Positions 34,153 to 42,901 of a DNA stretch of 50,138 nt are shown here, piece by piece. The DNA comes from an uncultured Sutterella sp. (GTDB taxonomy: Bacteria > Pseudomonadota > Gammaproteobacteria > Burkholderiales > Burkholderiaceae_F), in contig UQNA01000012.1 of NCBI GenBank assembly GCA_900542195.1, positions 1 through 50,138 on the forward strand, written 5' to 3'. How positions within the stretch are numbered: position 1 is the first letter of the stretch; the number at the start of each line of letters is the position of its first letter. Both the position numbers and the translations under genes were made by a program. The notes under the pieces were generated by a model. It saw only the letters and a list, made by a program, of their open reading frames with translations. It was not told the origin of the DNA and searched no databases.

Positions 34153-34573
34153 AAAAATCATGGGTAGGATTGAAATTATGCTGAAACTCGCGAAGTTTTC
34201 TCCCCTCACGTTTAGTCGGACGACCTTTGTGGTCAGCTCCGGGGACCGGTATTAATGCCGCAGCTTCTTTAATCTGTTCCCGTTTAAATTTACTTTCTTC
34301 CGTCTCCTCGTAAAGAGTTGCCGCAACAGGAGCCGGTCCCCTTTTCCCGGAAAGGGCTTTAACAATCACTATAAAGCGCTCAGAGCCTCGAAATATTTCC
34401 AGCTCATCTCCTACTCTGACCTCTTTACTCGCCTTAGCACGGGCCTTATTGACCTTTACACGGCCCAATTCAATATTGTCTTGAGAAAGAGTTCTGGTTT
34501 TGAAAAATCTTGCAGCCCAAAGCCATTTATCTAAACGGATGGAATCGAGTTCTGTTTCAGCCTTGTTTCCCAT
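34151..34573 (-). CDS. hslR: Hsp15-like S4-domain heat-shock RNA-binding protein
   Basis: About 140 residues from ATG 34573, preceded by GGGAGG; an ATG six codons earlier lacks a ribosome binding site. The S4 RNA-binding domain is at the N-terminus (IRLDKWLWAARFFKTRTLSQDNIELGRVKVN), followed by a basic tail. Hsp15 rescues 50S subunits blocked by a nascent chain-tRNA after heat shock. It follows rplQ on the same strand, just past the terminator. Confidence 0.88.
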   Translation of the reverse strand: MGNKAETELDSIRLDKWLWAARFFKTRTLSQDNIELGRVKVNKARAKASKEVRVGDELEIFRGSERFIVIVKALSGKRGPAPVAATLYEETEESKFKREQIKEAAALIPVPGADHKGRPTKREGRKLREFQHNFNPTHDF

Positions 34574-34592
34574 AAGTACCTCCCAAAACAAA

Positions 34593-34611
34593 AGTCCGCA
34601 ATTTGCGGACT
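34593..34611 (-). terminator. Terminator of the ribosomal superoperon (after rplQ)
   Basis: AGTCCGCAA-T-TTGCGGACT is an almost uninterrupted palindrome. On the minus strand it is followed by TTTGTTTT. It lies 26 bp after the rplQ stop. Confidence 0.85.
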
Positions 34612-34637
34612 CTTGTAAATATTATCGAAACTAAAAA

Positions 34638-35045
34638 TTATTCAGCTTTAGCTTCTTCTTTTGCTTCAGCAGCTGGCTTGTTATCCGTAGTCTTCTGAAC
34701 CAATTCTACATAAGCCATCGGAGCATTGTCGCCTACACGGTAACCCATCTTAAGGATACGAGTGTAACCGCCGTTTCTTTCTTTGAACATCGGTCCGATT
34801 TCGTTGAAGAGTTTGACAACCATTTCGCGATCACGGAGTCTGTTGAAAGCCAAACGTCTGTTGGCAACTGTCGGTTCCTTAGCAAGAGTGATCATCGGTT
34901 CTACAACGCGACGAAGTTCTTTTGCTTTCGGCAATGTTGTCTTGATGGCTTCATGACGAAGAAGGGAGTTCATCATGTTGCGGAGCATTGCCAAACGGTG
35001 TGCAGATGTGCGGTTTAATTTACGGAGACCAAGTTTATGACGCAT
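34638..35045 (-). CDS. rplQ: 50S ribosomal protein L17
   Basis: 135 residues starting MRHKLGLRKLNRTSAHRLAMLRNM, the near-universal L17 beginning. The C-terminal Ala/Glu/Lys tail (NKPAAEAKEEAKAE) is a lineage extension. Last gene of the alpha operon, preceded by AAGGAAT. A 147-bp gap containing a GAAAGC/GCTTTC hairpin separates it from rpoA. Confidence 0.97.
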   Translation of the reverse strand: MRHKLGLRKLNRTSAHRLAMLRNMMNSLLRHEAIKTTLPKAKELRRVVEPMITLAKEPTVANRRLAFNRLRDREMVVKLFNEIGPMFKERNGGYTRILKMGYRVGDNAPMAYVELVQKTTDNKPAAEAKEEAKAE

Positions 35046-35192
35046 TTTATAAATTCCTTAAAAAGTCTTTGTTAGGGTGCCTATTAGGCATCTCCCGTCT
35101 CTTCTATCCCTACCGGGCGGGCGGGTTTGAAAGCCGTGATTGTACACAGCTTTCTGATTTAAAACAATAAATACGACAAGTACTACAAAAAA

Positions 35193-36227
35193 TTAGTAAT
35201 CAAGTCCTACTGGTGGCCAGTTGTCTAACTTCATACCTAAAGTCAGACCGTGAGTTCCGAGAACTTCCTTGATCTCGTTAAGAGATTTTCTGCCTAAGTT
35301 AGGTGTCTTAAGAAGTTCATTTTCGGTTCTCTGAATAAGGTCGCCGATGTAGTAAATGTTTTCTGCCTTCAGGCAGTTGGCAGAACGAACAGTCAATTCA
35401 AGATCATCAACCGGACGGCGGAGGATCGGATCAACTGGAGGCTGTGGTTTAACAACCGGAATTTCCTGCTGCTGCGGAATGACAGGCTGAGTCTGAACCG
35501 GAACAACTGGTTCAATGCCGATAGTGGCAATTCCGCCGAAGACGGAAAGCTGATCCTGAAGAATATGGGCAGCCTGACGGACTGCTTCTTCCGGAAGGAT
35601 GGCGCCGTTTGTATCAACGGAAAGAACAAGTTTGTCCAAGTCTGTACGTTGTTCAACACGGGCGTTTTCAACTTTGTAAGCGACACGAAGAACAGGAGAG
35701 AAAGAAGCGTCCATGATGATCTTGCCGATAGTGGCTTTGCTGTAATCATCCTTGAGGGCTCTCATATCACCTGGCTGGTAGCCTCTGCCCTTTTCTACCT
35801 TGATCTGCATGTCAAGCTTGCCGCCGGAAAGATTGGCAATGACATGGTCAGGATTCAAAATCTGGCAGTCGTGCGGCAAATCGAAGTCAGCGGCTGTGAC
35901 CGGGCCTGTGCCTTCTTTACGCAATGTAACGGTAACTTCGTCTCTGTTTTCGAGTTTGAAGATAACGCCCTTAACGTTAAGGAGAATGTCCACAACGTCT
36001 TCTTTAACACCGTCGATCTGGCTGTATTCGTGTACAACACCGGCGATCTGTGCTTCAGTTGGAGCATAACCAATCATGGAGCTCAAAAGAACTCTGCGGA
36101 GAGCATTTCCAAGAGTATGAGCGTAACCGGTTTCAAACGGTTCCATGGTTACAGTTGCGGAATATGGATTGCCTTCAGCTGTTTCAACTTCAATGCTGCG
36201 TGGCTTTAAAAGATTGTTAACCGACAT
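35193..36227 (-). CDS. rpoA: RNA polymerase alpha subunit
   Basis: 344 residues. The N-terminal dimerisation domain has FETGYAHTLGNALRRVLLSS and the C-terminal domain ends with LELTVRSANCLKAENIYYIGDLIQ... KLDNWPP, the DNA- and activator-contacting part, typical of betaproteobacteria. The linker is long and Pro/Gln/Val-rich (VVPVQTQPVIPQQQEIPVVK). Upstream lies a possible attenuator. Confidence 0.97.
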   Translation of the reverse strand: MSVNNLLKPRSIEVETAEGNPYSATVTMEPFETGYAHTLGNALRRVLLSSMIGYAPTEAQIAGVVHEYSQIDGVKEDVVDILLNVKGVIFKLENRDEVTVTLRKEGTGPVTAADFDLPHDCQILNPDHVIANLSGGKLDMQIKVEKGRGYQPGDMRALKDDYSKATIGKIIMDASFSPVLRVAYKVENARVEQRTDLDKLVLSVDTNGAILPEEAVRQAAHILQDQLSVFGGIATIGIEPVVPVQTQPVIPQQQEIPVVKPQPPVDPILRRPVDDLELTVRSANCLKAENIYYIGDLIQRTENELLKTPNLGRKSLNEIKEVLGTHGLTLGMKLDNWPPVGLDY

Positions 36228-36281
36228 TGAATATCCTTTTTACAATACCCTCGGCTCGTTACACCGATAAGGCTGCTAGGA

Positions 36282-36334
36282 AAAACGGGGCTTTAAAAAC
36301 GAGTTTACGATCCGAGCCCCAAAGACCGGATCGT
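36282..36334 (-). promoter_or_regulatory. Candidate attenuator between rpsD and rpoA
   Basis: Read on the minus strand, ACGATCCG (complement of 36327-36334) pairs with CGGATCGT (complement of 36307-36314). The loop of this hairpin holds GGGGCT (36315-36320), which can instead pair with AGCCCC (complement of 36287-36292), followed by GTTTTT. The two folds exclude each other, the second being an intrinsic terminator. Confidence 0.55.
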
Positions 36335-36376
36335 AGACATTGTATCAAGCGGCGCACTACACCGCTGTGACATAAA

Positions 36377-37000
36377 TTAGCGAGAGTAAAACTCAACAAT
36401 CAGAGATTCGTTGACGTCGTGAGCGATTTCGTCACGAGCTGGTACGTTCTTGAATGTACCTTCCAATTTCTTGGAATCAACTGCAACCCAATCAGGGAAA
36501 CCGTTAGATTCAGCCATCTTAACGCTTTCGTTGATACGGGTTTGGTTTTTGGCTTTTTCGCGAATAGCGATAACATCGCCGGCACGAACTTGGTAGGAAG
36601 GAATGTTTACTTTCTTACCGTTGACTGTAACAGCGCAGTGGCTAACCAACTGGCGAGCTTCTGCACGGGTGCAGCCGAAGCCCATTCTGTAGACGACGTT
36701 GTCTAAACGGCACTCTAACAAACCGAGTAACTGTTCGCCAACGTTGCCGCGCATAGAATTGGCTTTTTCGAAATAAAGTCTGAACTGACGTTCGAGAACG
36801 CCGTACATACGTTTAACTTTTTGCTTTTCACGAAGCTGCTGACCATAGTCAGACAATCTGGCACCGGAAGTGCGGCCATGCTGACCAGGAGCTTCTTCGG
36901 ATTTGCATTTTGAACTGAAAGAACGTCTTGCGCTCTTCAAGTTCAAGTCGCAGCCTTCACGGCGTGCGAGCTTTTCTTTAGGTCCGGTATAACGAGCCAT
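36377..37000 (-). CDS. rpsD: 30S ribosomal protein S4
   Basis: 207 residues, normal length, beginning MARYTGPKEKLARREGCDLNLKS and containing the S4 RNA-binding domain (LECRLDNVVYRMGFGCTRAEARQLVSHCAVTVNGKKVNIPS). In many bacteria S4 represses the alpha operon; the attenuator-like structure directly downstream may relate to that. Confidence 0.97.
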   Translation of the reverse strand: MARYTGPKEKLARREGCDLNLKSARRSFSSKCKSEEAPGQHGRTSGARLSDYGQQLREKQKVKRMYGVLERQFRLYFEKANSMRGNVGEQLLGLLECRLDNVVYRMGFGCTRAEARQLVSHCAVTVNGKKVNIPSYQVRAGDVIAIREKAKNQTRINESVKMAESNGFPDWVAVDSKKLEGTFKNVPARDEIAHDVNESLIVEFYSR

Positions 37001-37073
37001 TTGTTTCTCTTATCCTGTGTGTTCCACATTCAGTCCATCAGATTAGAACTGATAAACGCGGGAATTTGTTAAA

Positions 37074-37487
37074 TTAAACACGACGACGCTTAGATGGGCG
37101 AACACCGTTGTGAGGAACTGGTGTAACGTCCTGAATCGAAGTGACGCGAATGCCGAGTGCATTCAATGCACGGACGCTGGATTCACGGCCAGGTCCTGGT
37201 CCGGTAATACGGACTTCAACATTCTTTAAACCGTATTCAAGAGCATGACGTCCGGCTTGTTCTGCAGCAACCTGTGCAGCGAACGGAGTGGACTTTCTAG
37301 AACCCTTGAAACCCTGAGCGCCGGAGCTGGATGCAGCAATTGCATTACCCTGACGGTCAGTAATTGTGATAATAGTGTTGTTAAAGGAAGCGTGAACGTG
37401 AGCGATGCCCTCGTTAACAACTTTCTTAACTTTTCTACGTGCGCGCTGAGCAGCGATCTGCTGAGCGTTTGGAATCTTACCTGCCAT
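37074..37487 (-). CDS. rpsK: 30S ribosomal protein S11
   Basis: 137 residues with IAHVHASFNNTIITITDRQGN and the end GVRPSKRRRV, diagnostic for S11 of the small-subunit platform. Starts 13 bp after rpsM. Confidence 0.97.
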   Translation of the reverse strand: MAGKIPNAQQIAAQRARRKVKKVVNEGIAHVHASFNNTIITITDRQGNAIAASSSGAQGFKGSRKSTPFAAQVAAEQAGRHALEYGLKNVEVRITGPGPGRESSVRALNALGIRVTSIQDVTPVPHNGVRPSKRRRV

Positions 37488-37500
37488 AGTCGTCTATACC

Positions 37501-37866
37501 TTACTTTTTGAGCGCTACACCAGCTTTCTTCGGACCTTTACGGGTACGAGCATTGGTGCGTGTTCTCTGTCCGCGAACAGGTAAACCACGACGATGACGC
37601 ATTCCTCTGTAAGTTCCTAAGTCGATAAGGCGCTTAATTGATAACTGAACTTCACGACGAAGGTCACCTTCAACTGTGAACTGGCCGATTGCATCACGAA
37701 TCTTTTCCAGTTCAGCGTCTGTAAGGTCTTTTACCTTCTTAGATGTTTCTACACCAACCGATTCCAAAATTTGGCGTGCACGTGGACGACCGATACCGTA
37801 GATAGCGGTCAAACCGATTTCAGCATGCTGATTCGGTGGAATGTTAATACCGGCGATACGAGCCAT
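37501..37866 (-). CDS. rpsM: 30S ribosomal protein S13
   Basis: 121 residues, beginning MARIAGINIPPNQHAEIGLTAIYGIG and with the end-motif RGLPVRGQRTRTNARTRKGP. Located 13 bp after rpmJ. Confidence 0.97.
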   Translation of the reverse strand: MARIAGINIPPNQHAEIGLTAIYGIGRPRARQILESVGVETSKKVKDLTDAELEKIRDAIGQFTVEGDLRREVQLSIKRLIDLGTYRGMRHRRGLPVRGQRTRTNARTRKGPKKAGVALKK

Positions 37867-37879
37867 TTATTTAACCTCT

Positions 37880-37993
37880 TTAGCCTTGGCGCTGTTTATG
37901 ACGTGGATCGGAGCAAATTACGCGAACCACACCTTTGCGCTTAATAATCTTGCACTTACGGCACATTTTTTTGACCGAAGCGTTTACTTTCAT
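37880..37993 (-). CDS. rpmJ: 50S ribosomal protein L36 (short gene)
   Basis: 37 residues: MKVNASVKKMCRKCKIIKRK, then GVVRVICSDPRHKQRQG. The three cysteines and the histidine of the zinc-binding type are present. ATG at 37993 is preceded by GGAG. It lies between secY and rpsM, as in other betaproteobacteria, except that infA is missing. Confidence 0.96.
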   Translation of the reverse strand: MKVNASVKKMCRKCKIIKRKGVVRVICSDPRHKQRQG

Positions 37994-38031
37994 ATTAATC
38001 TCCAAATGTGTGTTGACTTCTCGCAAAATCA

Positions 38032-38110
38032 ACAAGTTAAAACTTGTCTAAATGTAGTGCATAGAGACAAGTTAAGCGTAAGGTGCGTGATTTTATCAAA
38101 AATCACGCAC
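38032..38110 (-). promoter_or_regulatory. Two strong palindromes in the secY-rpmJ gap
   Basis: ACAAGTT-AA-AACTTGT (38032-38047) and a 12-bp stem GTGCGTGATTTT/AAAATCACGCAC (38083-38094/38099-38110). Neither is followed by a T-run on the minus strand. The larger overlaps a possible promoter (TTGCGC and GATAAA, 17 bp apart, minus strand), so the region may start or control the alpha operon. Confidence 0.5.
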
Positions 38111-38138
38111 TCTTGCGCAAATTTATGGTTACTTTCCT

Positions 38139-39467
38139 TTAACGGGGAAGAGAACCTGGACCGAAACCCTTGAAGTTTGTCTTCTTAAGTAACGATTCAT
38201 ATTGATGGCTCATGAGATAAGCCTGAACCTGACTCATAAAGTCCATGGTGACTACCACGACGATCAATAAGGATGTACCGCCGAAGTAGAAAGGAACGTT
38301 AAAGCGTAAGTTCAAGAACTCAGGAACCAAACATACAAACACCAGATAGAACGCGCCTGCTAATGTCAAGCGAAGGAGAACTTTATCAATGTAGCGTGAT
38401 GTCTGTTCACCCGGGCGGATACCTGGAACGAATGCGCCGCTCTTCTTAAGATTCTCTGCTGTTTCTTTCGGATTGAAAACCAATGCCGTATAGAAGTAAG
38501 CAAAGAAAATAATCAAAGCTGCGTAAAGCAATGTATATAACGGTTGGCCGGGAGATAAAGAAGCAGCCAAGTCGCGAATCCAACGAGTGGAATCTCCGCT
38601 TGTAAACCATCCGGCTAAAGTAGCCGGGAAGAGAATCAAGGAAGATGCGAAGATAGGAGGAATAACGTTAGCCATATTTATCTTCAAAGGAAGATAAGAA
38701 CTCTGACCGCCGTAAACCTTGTTGCCAATCTGACGCTTAGCGTAATTGACTGTGATTCTGCGTTGTCCTCTCTCAACAAACACAACGAAAGCGGTAACCA
38801 AAATCACAATAGCGATAATGAAGATCATTGACAGCGGGCTGATTGCTCCTGTGGAAACCAACTGGAACAAGCTGCTGACGGCTGCCGGAAGACCTGCAAC
38901 GATACCGGCAAAGATGATGATGGAAATACCGTTTCCAATACCTCTCTCTGTAATTTGTTCGCCAAGCCACATTAAGAACATGGTGCCAGTAACGAGAGAA
39001 ATTACACAGACACAGCGGAAGAACATGCCCGGGTCAATAACTAATCCGGGCTGTGTTTCCAATGCGACTGCGATACCCAATGCCTGGAATGCACCAAGCA
39101 ATAAGGTACCGTATCGAGTGTATTGAGTGATTTTCCTGCGTCCGGATTCACCTTCTTTTCTTAAGGATTCAAGGGATGGAAGCACATAAGAGAGCATTTG
39201 CATAATGATGGATGCCGAGATGTACGGCATGATACCAAGTGCAAAGATGGAGAACCTGGACAAGGCGCCACCGGAGAACATGTTGAACAGTCCTAAGATG
39301 CCGCCTTGCTGCTGATTAAACAGCTCGCGCAGAGTAACTGGATCGATTCCCGGAACCGGAATATGCGTGCCGATACGAAATACGACGAGAGCAAGAAGAA
39401 GGAATATCAATCGACGATATAAATCGCCGTACTTGCTGCTGGCTTTCGCCGGAGTATTTTTGGCCAC
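38139..39467 (-). CDS. secY: Protein translocase subunit SecY
   Basis: 442 residues with ten membrane segments forming the Sec channel in the inner membrane. Landmarks include GTHIPVPGIDP near the start, MPYISASIIMQML, ERGIGNGISIIIFAGIVAGLP and SYLPLKINMANVIPPIFASS. Last gene of the spc operon, 23 bp after rplO. Confidence 0.97.
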   Translation of the reverse strand: MAKNTPAKASSKYGDLYRRLIFLLLALVVFRIGTHIPVPGIDPVTLRELFNQQQGGILGLFNMFSGGALSRFSIFALGIMPYISASIIMQMLSYVLPSLESLRKEGESGRRKITQYTRYGTLLLGAFQALGIAVALETQPGLVIDPGMFFRCVCVISLVTGTMFLMWLGEQITERGIGNGISIIIFAGIVAGLPAAVSSLFQLVSTGAISPLSMIFIIAIVILVTAFVVFVERGQRRITVNYAKRQIGNKVYGGQSSYLPLKINMANVIPPIFASSLILFPATLAGWFTSGDSTRWIRDLAASLSPGQPLYTLLYAALIIFFAYFYTALVFNPKETAENLKKSGAFVPGIRPGEQTSRYIDKVLLRLTLAGAFYLVFVCLVPEFLNLRFNVPFYFGGTSLLIVVVVTMDFMSQVQAYLMSHQYESLLKKTNFKGFGPGSLPR

Positions 39468-39490
39468 GTTGACGGTTCCTTATGAATTGA

Positions 39491-39940
39491 TTACTTGCTC
39501 TTTTCTTCTACAACGACGCTGCCGCCGGCTGCTTCGATAGCAGCTTTAGCACCTTTAGTGACAGACATTCCGCGAACAACTACCTTGCGGGTAATTTCAC
39601 CGGAGAGAATGACACGTGCGTCCTTGGAGTCAGCTTTGATAACGTTGGCGTTGATGAGATCGCCAAGATTGACTTCATCAAGACCAAGTTTTTCTAAGTC
39701 AGACAAACGAACTTCTGCAACATTAGCGTGTGTCCAAGATGTGAAACCACGCTTTGGAAGACGACGATGCAATGGCATCTGACCGCCTTCGAAACCAACT
39801 TTATGGAATCCACCGGCTCTGGATTTTTGACCTTTGTGGCCGCGTCCTGCTGTTTTGCCCCAGCCGCTGCCTACACCGCGGCCAACGCGGTGAGCTGCGC
39901 TCTTGGAACCTTCAGCTGGCTGAATTGTATTAAGTCTCAT
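39491..39940 (-). CDS. rplO: 50S ribosomal protein L15
   Basis: 149 residues; MRLNTIQPAEGSKSAAHRVGRGVGSGWGKTAGRGHKGQKSR begins in the family manner (glycine-rich loop), and GFEGGQMPLHRRLPKRGF is diagnostic. Confidence 0.96.
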   Translation of the reverse strand: MRLNTIQPAEGSKSAAHRVGRGVGSGWGKTAGRGHKGQKSRAGGFHKVGFEGGQMPLHRRLPKRGFTSWTHANVAEVRLSDLEKLGLDEVNLGDLINANVIKADSKDARVILSGEITRKVVVRGMSVTKGAKAAIEAAGGSVVVEEKSK

Positions 39941-39954
39941 TGTTATTTCCTCAA

Positions 39955-40134
39955 TTATTCAGCACGTACTAAGTAAGATACGGTGTTGATCATGCCGCGA
40001 ACTGCTGGTGTATCTTCGAGTTCACGGGTTTGACGAATTTTTCTCAATCCAAGACCGAGAACAGTAGCACGGTGGGCTTTTTTGCAGCCGATCGGGCTCT
40101 TGACCAATGTAACTTTGACAGTCTTCTTGTCCAT
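39955..40134 (-). CDS. rpmD: 50S ribosomal protein L30
   Basis: 59 residues from ATG 40134 (MDKKTVKVTLVKSPIGCKK); GGAG lies 7 bases before it, while the only upstream alternative is a TTG overlapping that site. LGLRKIRQTRELEDTPAVRGM is the L30 core. Confidence 0.95.
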   Translation of the reverse strand: MDKKTVKVTLVKSPIGCKKAHRATVLGLGLRKIRQTRELEDTPAVRGMINTVSYLVRAE

Positions 40135-40150
40135 TTTGTTCTCCAATCTC

Positions 40151-40672
40151 TTAACCTAACAACTCTTCAACGGTCTTGCCGCGCTTAGCAGCAATTTCGC
40201 TTGGTGTGCGAAGATGGCTGAGAGCATCTAAAGTTGCACGAACCATGTTGTATGGGTTGGATGAGCCATGAGACTTAGCAACGATGTTGCGGATGCCCAT
40301 TGCATCGAATACAGCACGCATCGGACCGCCGGCGATGATACCGGTACCTTCAGGAGCCGGAAGAAGCATAACGCGAGAAGCGCCATGGTGGCCGACTACT
40401 GAGTGATGAATTGTGCCGTTCTTCAATGGAATTCTTTCCATGGAATGACGGGCTTGATCCATAGCTTTCTGTACGGAAACAGGAACTTCACGAGATTTTC
40501 CTTTACCCATACCGATGCCGCCGTCTCCGTCGCCAACAACTGTTAAAGCAGCAAAGCCGAGAATACGACCGCCTTTAACAACTTTGGTAACGCGGTTTAC
40601 AGCAATCATTTTTTCGCGAATGCCGTCGTCCTGTTCCTCGGCTGCAGCGCCTTTAGCTGGTACTTTTGCCAT
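40151..40672 (-). CDS. rpsE: 30S ribosomal protein S5
   Basis: 173 residues with the double-stranded RNA-binding segment (REKMIAVNRVTKVVKGGRILGFAALTVVGDG) and VMLLPAPEGTGIIAGGPMRAVFD. Involved in decoding accuracy. Confidence 0.97.
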   Translation of the reverse strand: MAKVPAKGAAAEEQDDGIREKMIAVNRVTKVVKGGRILGFAALTVVGDGDGGIGMGKGKSREVPVSVQKAMDQARHSMERIPLKNGTIHHSVVGHHGASRVMLLPAPEGTGIIAGGPMRAVFDAMGIRNIVAKSHGSSNPYNMVRATLDALSHLRTPSEIAAKRGKTVEELLG

Positions 40673-40681
40673 TTTATTTCC

Positions 40682-41050
40682 TTAGAACTTGAGACCGGCT
40701 TCGCGAGCAGCTTCTGCTAACGCAGCAACACGGCCATGATAACTATAACCAGCACGGTCGAATGCACAGCTTTCGATACCGGCTTTCTTTGCCTTTTCAG
40801 CAATGCGTGTACCGATGAGCTTAGCAGCATTGACATTGCCGCCCTTTCCGCTTACACCTGCCAATTCAGCTCTTACTTCAGGTTCGAGAGTAGAGGCAGC
40901 GCACAGAACGTTCTTACCGTCGGCAGAAATAATCTGTGCGTAGATATGTAAATTTGTACGATGAACGGTTAAACGATTAACGTTCATGTGTCTGATACGT
41001 GCACGTGTTGCACGAGCACGGCGCAGACGATTTGCTTTCTTGTCGATCAC
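40682..41050 (-). CDS. rplR: 50S ribosomal protein L18
   Basis: 122 residues, with LTVHRTNLHIYAQIISADG and the end FDRAGYSYHGRVAALAEAAREAGLKF. Binds 5S rRNA. Confidence 0.97.
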   Translation of the reverse strand: MIDKKANRLRRARATRARIRHMNVNRLTVHRTNLHIYAQIISADGKNVLCAASTLEPEVRAELAGVSGKGGNVNAAKLIGTRIAEKAKKAGIESCAFDRAGYSYHGRVAALAEAAREAGLKF

Positions 41051-41067
41051 TTTAAGACTCCGTTCGA

Positions 41068-41601
41068 TTATTTCTTCTTAGTTTCTTTAATGATCACGTG
41101 TTCATCAGCGTAGCGAACGCCCTTGCCCTTATAAGGTTCAGGAGCACGGAATGCGCGGATTTCAGCAGCAACTTGACCGACTTGTTGCTTGTCTGCACCG
41201 TGGATCACAATTTCAGTCTGGGTCGGAGTTTCAACCTTTGTACCGGCAGGCATTTGATAGACAACCGGATGAGAGAAACCCAGTGACAGGTTGAGCTTGT
41301 CGCCCTGAGCCTGTGCACGATAACCCACACCAACAAGAAGGAGTTTCTTGGACCAGCCAACGGAAACACCCTTGTTCATGGAGTTGACCAAAGCGCGGAG
41401 AGTACCGCTCATTGCGTTAGCTTCTTTGCTCTGATCTAATGCTTTAAAGTGGACATGACCGTCTTCGATCTTGACTTCAACGCGTGGGTCAAGCTTCTGG
41501 GTCAATGTACCTTTTGGGCCTTTGATGGTGATAACACCATTTTCAATTTTGGCTTCAACGCCTTTGGCGATTGTTACCGGAATTTTAGCTACACGAGACA
41601 T
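41068..41601 (-). CDS. rplF: 50S ribosomal protein L6
   Basis: 177 residues, MSRVAKIPVTIAKGVEAKI at the start and EPYKGKGVRYADEHVIIKETKKK at the end, both diagnostic. Confidence 0.97.
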   Translation of the reverse strand: MSRVAKIPVTIAKGVEAKIENGVITIKGPKGTLTQKLDPRVEVKIEDGHVHFKALDQSKEANAMSGTLRALVNSMNKGVSVGWSKKLLLVGVGYRAQAQGDKLNLSLGFSHPVVYQMPAGTKVETPTQTEIVIHGADKQQVGQVAAEIRAFRAPEPYKGKGVRYADEHVIIKETKKK

Positions 41602-41616
41602 TATTCCTCCTCACGA

Positions 41617-42012
41617 TTAAGCGACGTAGCAAAGAACTTCGCCGCCAATACCGGCTTCACGTGCTTTGCGATCTGTCATAACTCCCTTTGGAGTAGAGAC
41701 GATAGCAACGCCTAAACCGTTCATGACTTGTGGAATAGTCAAGTGGTTCTTGTAAACGCGGAGTCCAGGACGAGAAACGCGTTCGATGCGTTCAATAACC
41801 GGACGGCCGGCGTAATACTTCAAACCAATGTGAAGAACTGGTTTGCCTTCGTTGGCATCAACTGTGTAACCAGAGATATAACCTTCGTCTTCTAAAACTT
41901 TAGCAATTGCAACCTTCAACTTGGAAGATGGCATTGTTACTTCCGCCTTGTCCACTGTCTGACCATTGCGAATGCGGGTCAGCATGTCGGCGATCGGATC
42001 ACTCATACTCAT
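41617..42012 (-). CDS. rpsH: 30S ribosomal protein S8
   Basis: 131 residues, MSMSDPIADMLTRIRNGQ; the first ATG has GAGGAG at good spacing (a second ATG lies two codons on). S8 represses the spc operon in E. coli by binding the rplE region. Confidence 0.97.
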   Translation of the reverse strand: MSMSDPIADMLTRIRNGQTVDKAEVTMPSSKLKVAIAKVLEDEGYISGYTVDANEGKPVLHIGLKYYAGRPVIERIERVSRPGLRVYKNHLTIPQVMNGLGVAIVSTPKGVMTDRKAREAGIGGEVLCYVA

Positions 42013-42028
42013 TTTGTAATCTCCTCGC

Positions 42029-42334
42029 TTACCAGCTGGCCTTAGTCAGGCCGGGAATGTCACCATGCATAGCTGCATCGCGAATCTTGCTTCTAGCCAA
42101 ACCGAATTTACGGAATGTGCCACGTGGACGGCCTGTTAAACCGCAGCGGTTGCGCTGACGGCATGGGCTGGCATTACGTGGTAATGCTTGAAGAGCGGTG
42201 CGAGCTTCCATGCGCTCTTCCATCGAGCGGGTAGCATCGTTAATAATATCTTTAAGTTCTTTACGTTTTGCGGCGAACTTCTGTGCGCAAGCTTGGCGCT
42301 TGAGTTCACGGTTAATTAAAGCAAGCTTTGCCAA
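42029..42334 (-). CDS. rpsN: 30S ribosomal protein S14 (zinc-free type)
   Basis: 101 residues, the long form without CxxC zinc motifs; NRCGLTGRPRGTFRKFGLARSKIRD is diagnostic. Confidence 0.97.
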   Translation of the reverse strand: MAKLALINRELKRQACAQKFAAKRKELKDIINDATRSMEERMEARTALQALPRNASPCRQRNRCGLTGRPRGTFRKFGLARSKIRDAAMHGDIPGLTKASW

Positions 42335-42348
42335 TTAAATCACCTCGC

Positions 42349-42888
42349 TTAGTTGCGGAATGGAAACTTAAAGGCGCCTAAAAGTGCTTTGGCTTCCTTG
42401 TCAGTTTTGGCTGTTGTTGTAATGCTGATATTTAAACCACGGAGTTTGTCGATCTTGTCGTATTCAATTTCCGGGAAAATAATCTGTTCCTTCAAACCTA
42501 CGTTGTAGTTGCCGCGGCCGTCGAAGGCACGTGGGCTAACACCACGGAAGTCACGAACACGCGGGAAAGCGATTGTGACTAAGCGGTCAAGGAATTCATA
42601 CATACGTTCGCCGCGCAATGTAACCATGCAGCCGATCGGCATATTTTCACGAATCTTGAAGTTCGCAATAGCCTTTCTTGTTTTGGTGACAACTGGTTTT
42701 TGACCGGAGATCTTGGTCAAATCTTCAACAGCGTGATCTACAAGCTTCTTGTCAGTAACTGCATCACCGACACCCATGTTAAGAGTGATCTTGGTGATAC
42801 GTGGAACTTCCATAGTGGTCTTGTAACCGAATTCTTTTGTCAAAGCCGGAACGACTTCTTCAAGGTATTTCTTCTGAAAACGAGACAT
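42349..42888 (-). CDS. rplE: 50S ribosomal protein L5
   Basis: 179 residues, with TLNMGVGDAVTDKK, GCMVTLRGERMYEFLDRL and the end LLGAFKFPFRN. Binds 5S rRNA. Confidence 0.97.
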   Translation of the reverse strand: MSRFQKKYLEEVVPALTKEFGYKTTMEVPRITKITLNMGVGDAVTDKKLVDHAVEDLTKISGQKPVVTKTRKAIANFKIRENMPIGCMVTLRGERMYEFLDRLVTIAFPRVRDFRGVSPRAFDGRGNYNVGLKEQIIFPEIEYDKIDKLRGLNISITTTAKTDKEAKALLGAFKFPFRN

Positions 42889-42901
42889 TTGTTAAGACCT
42901 C

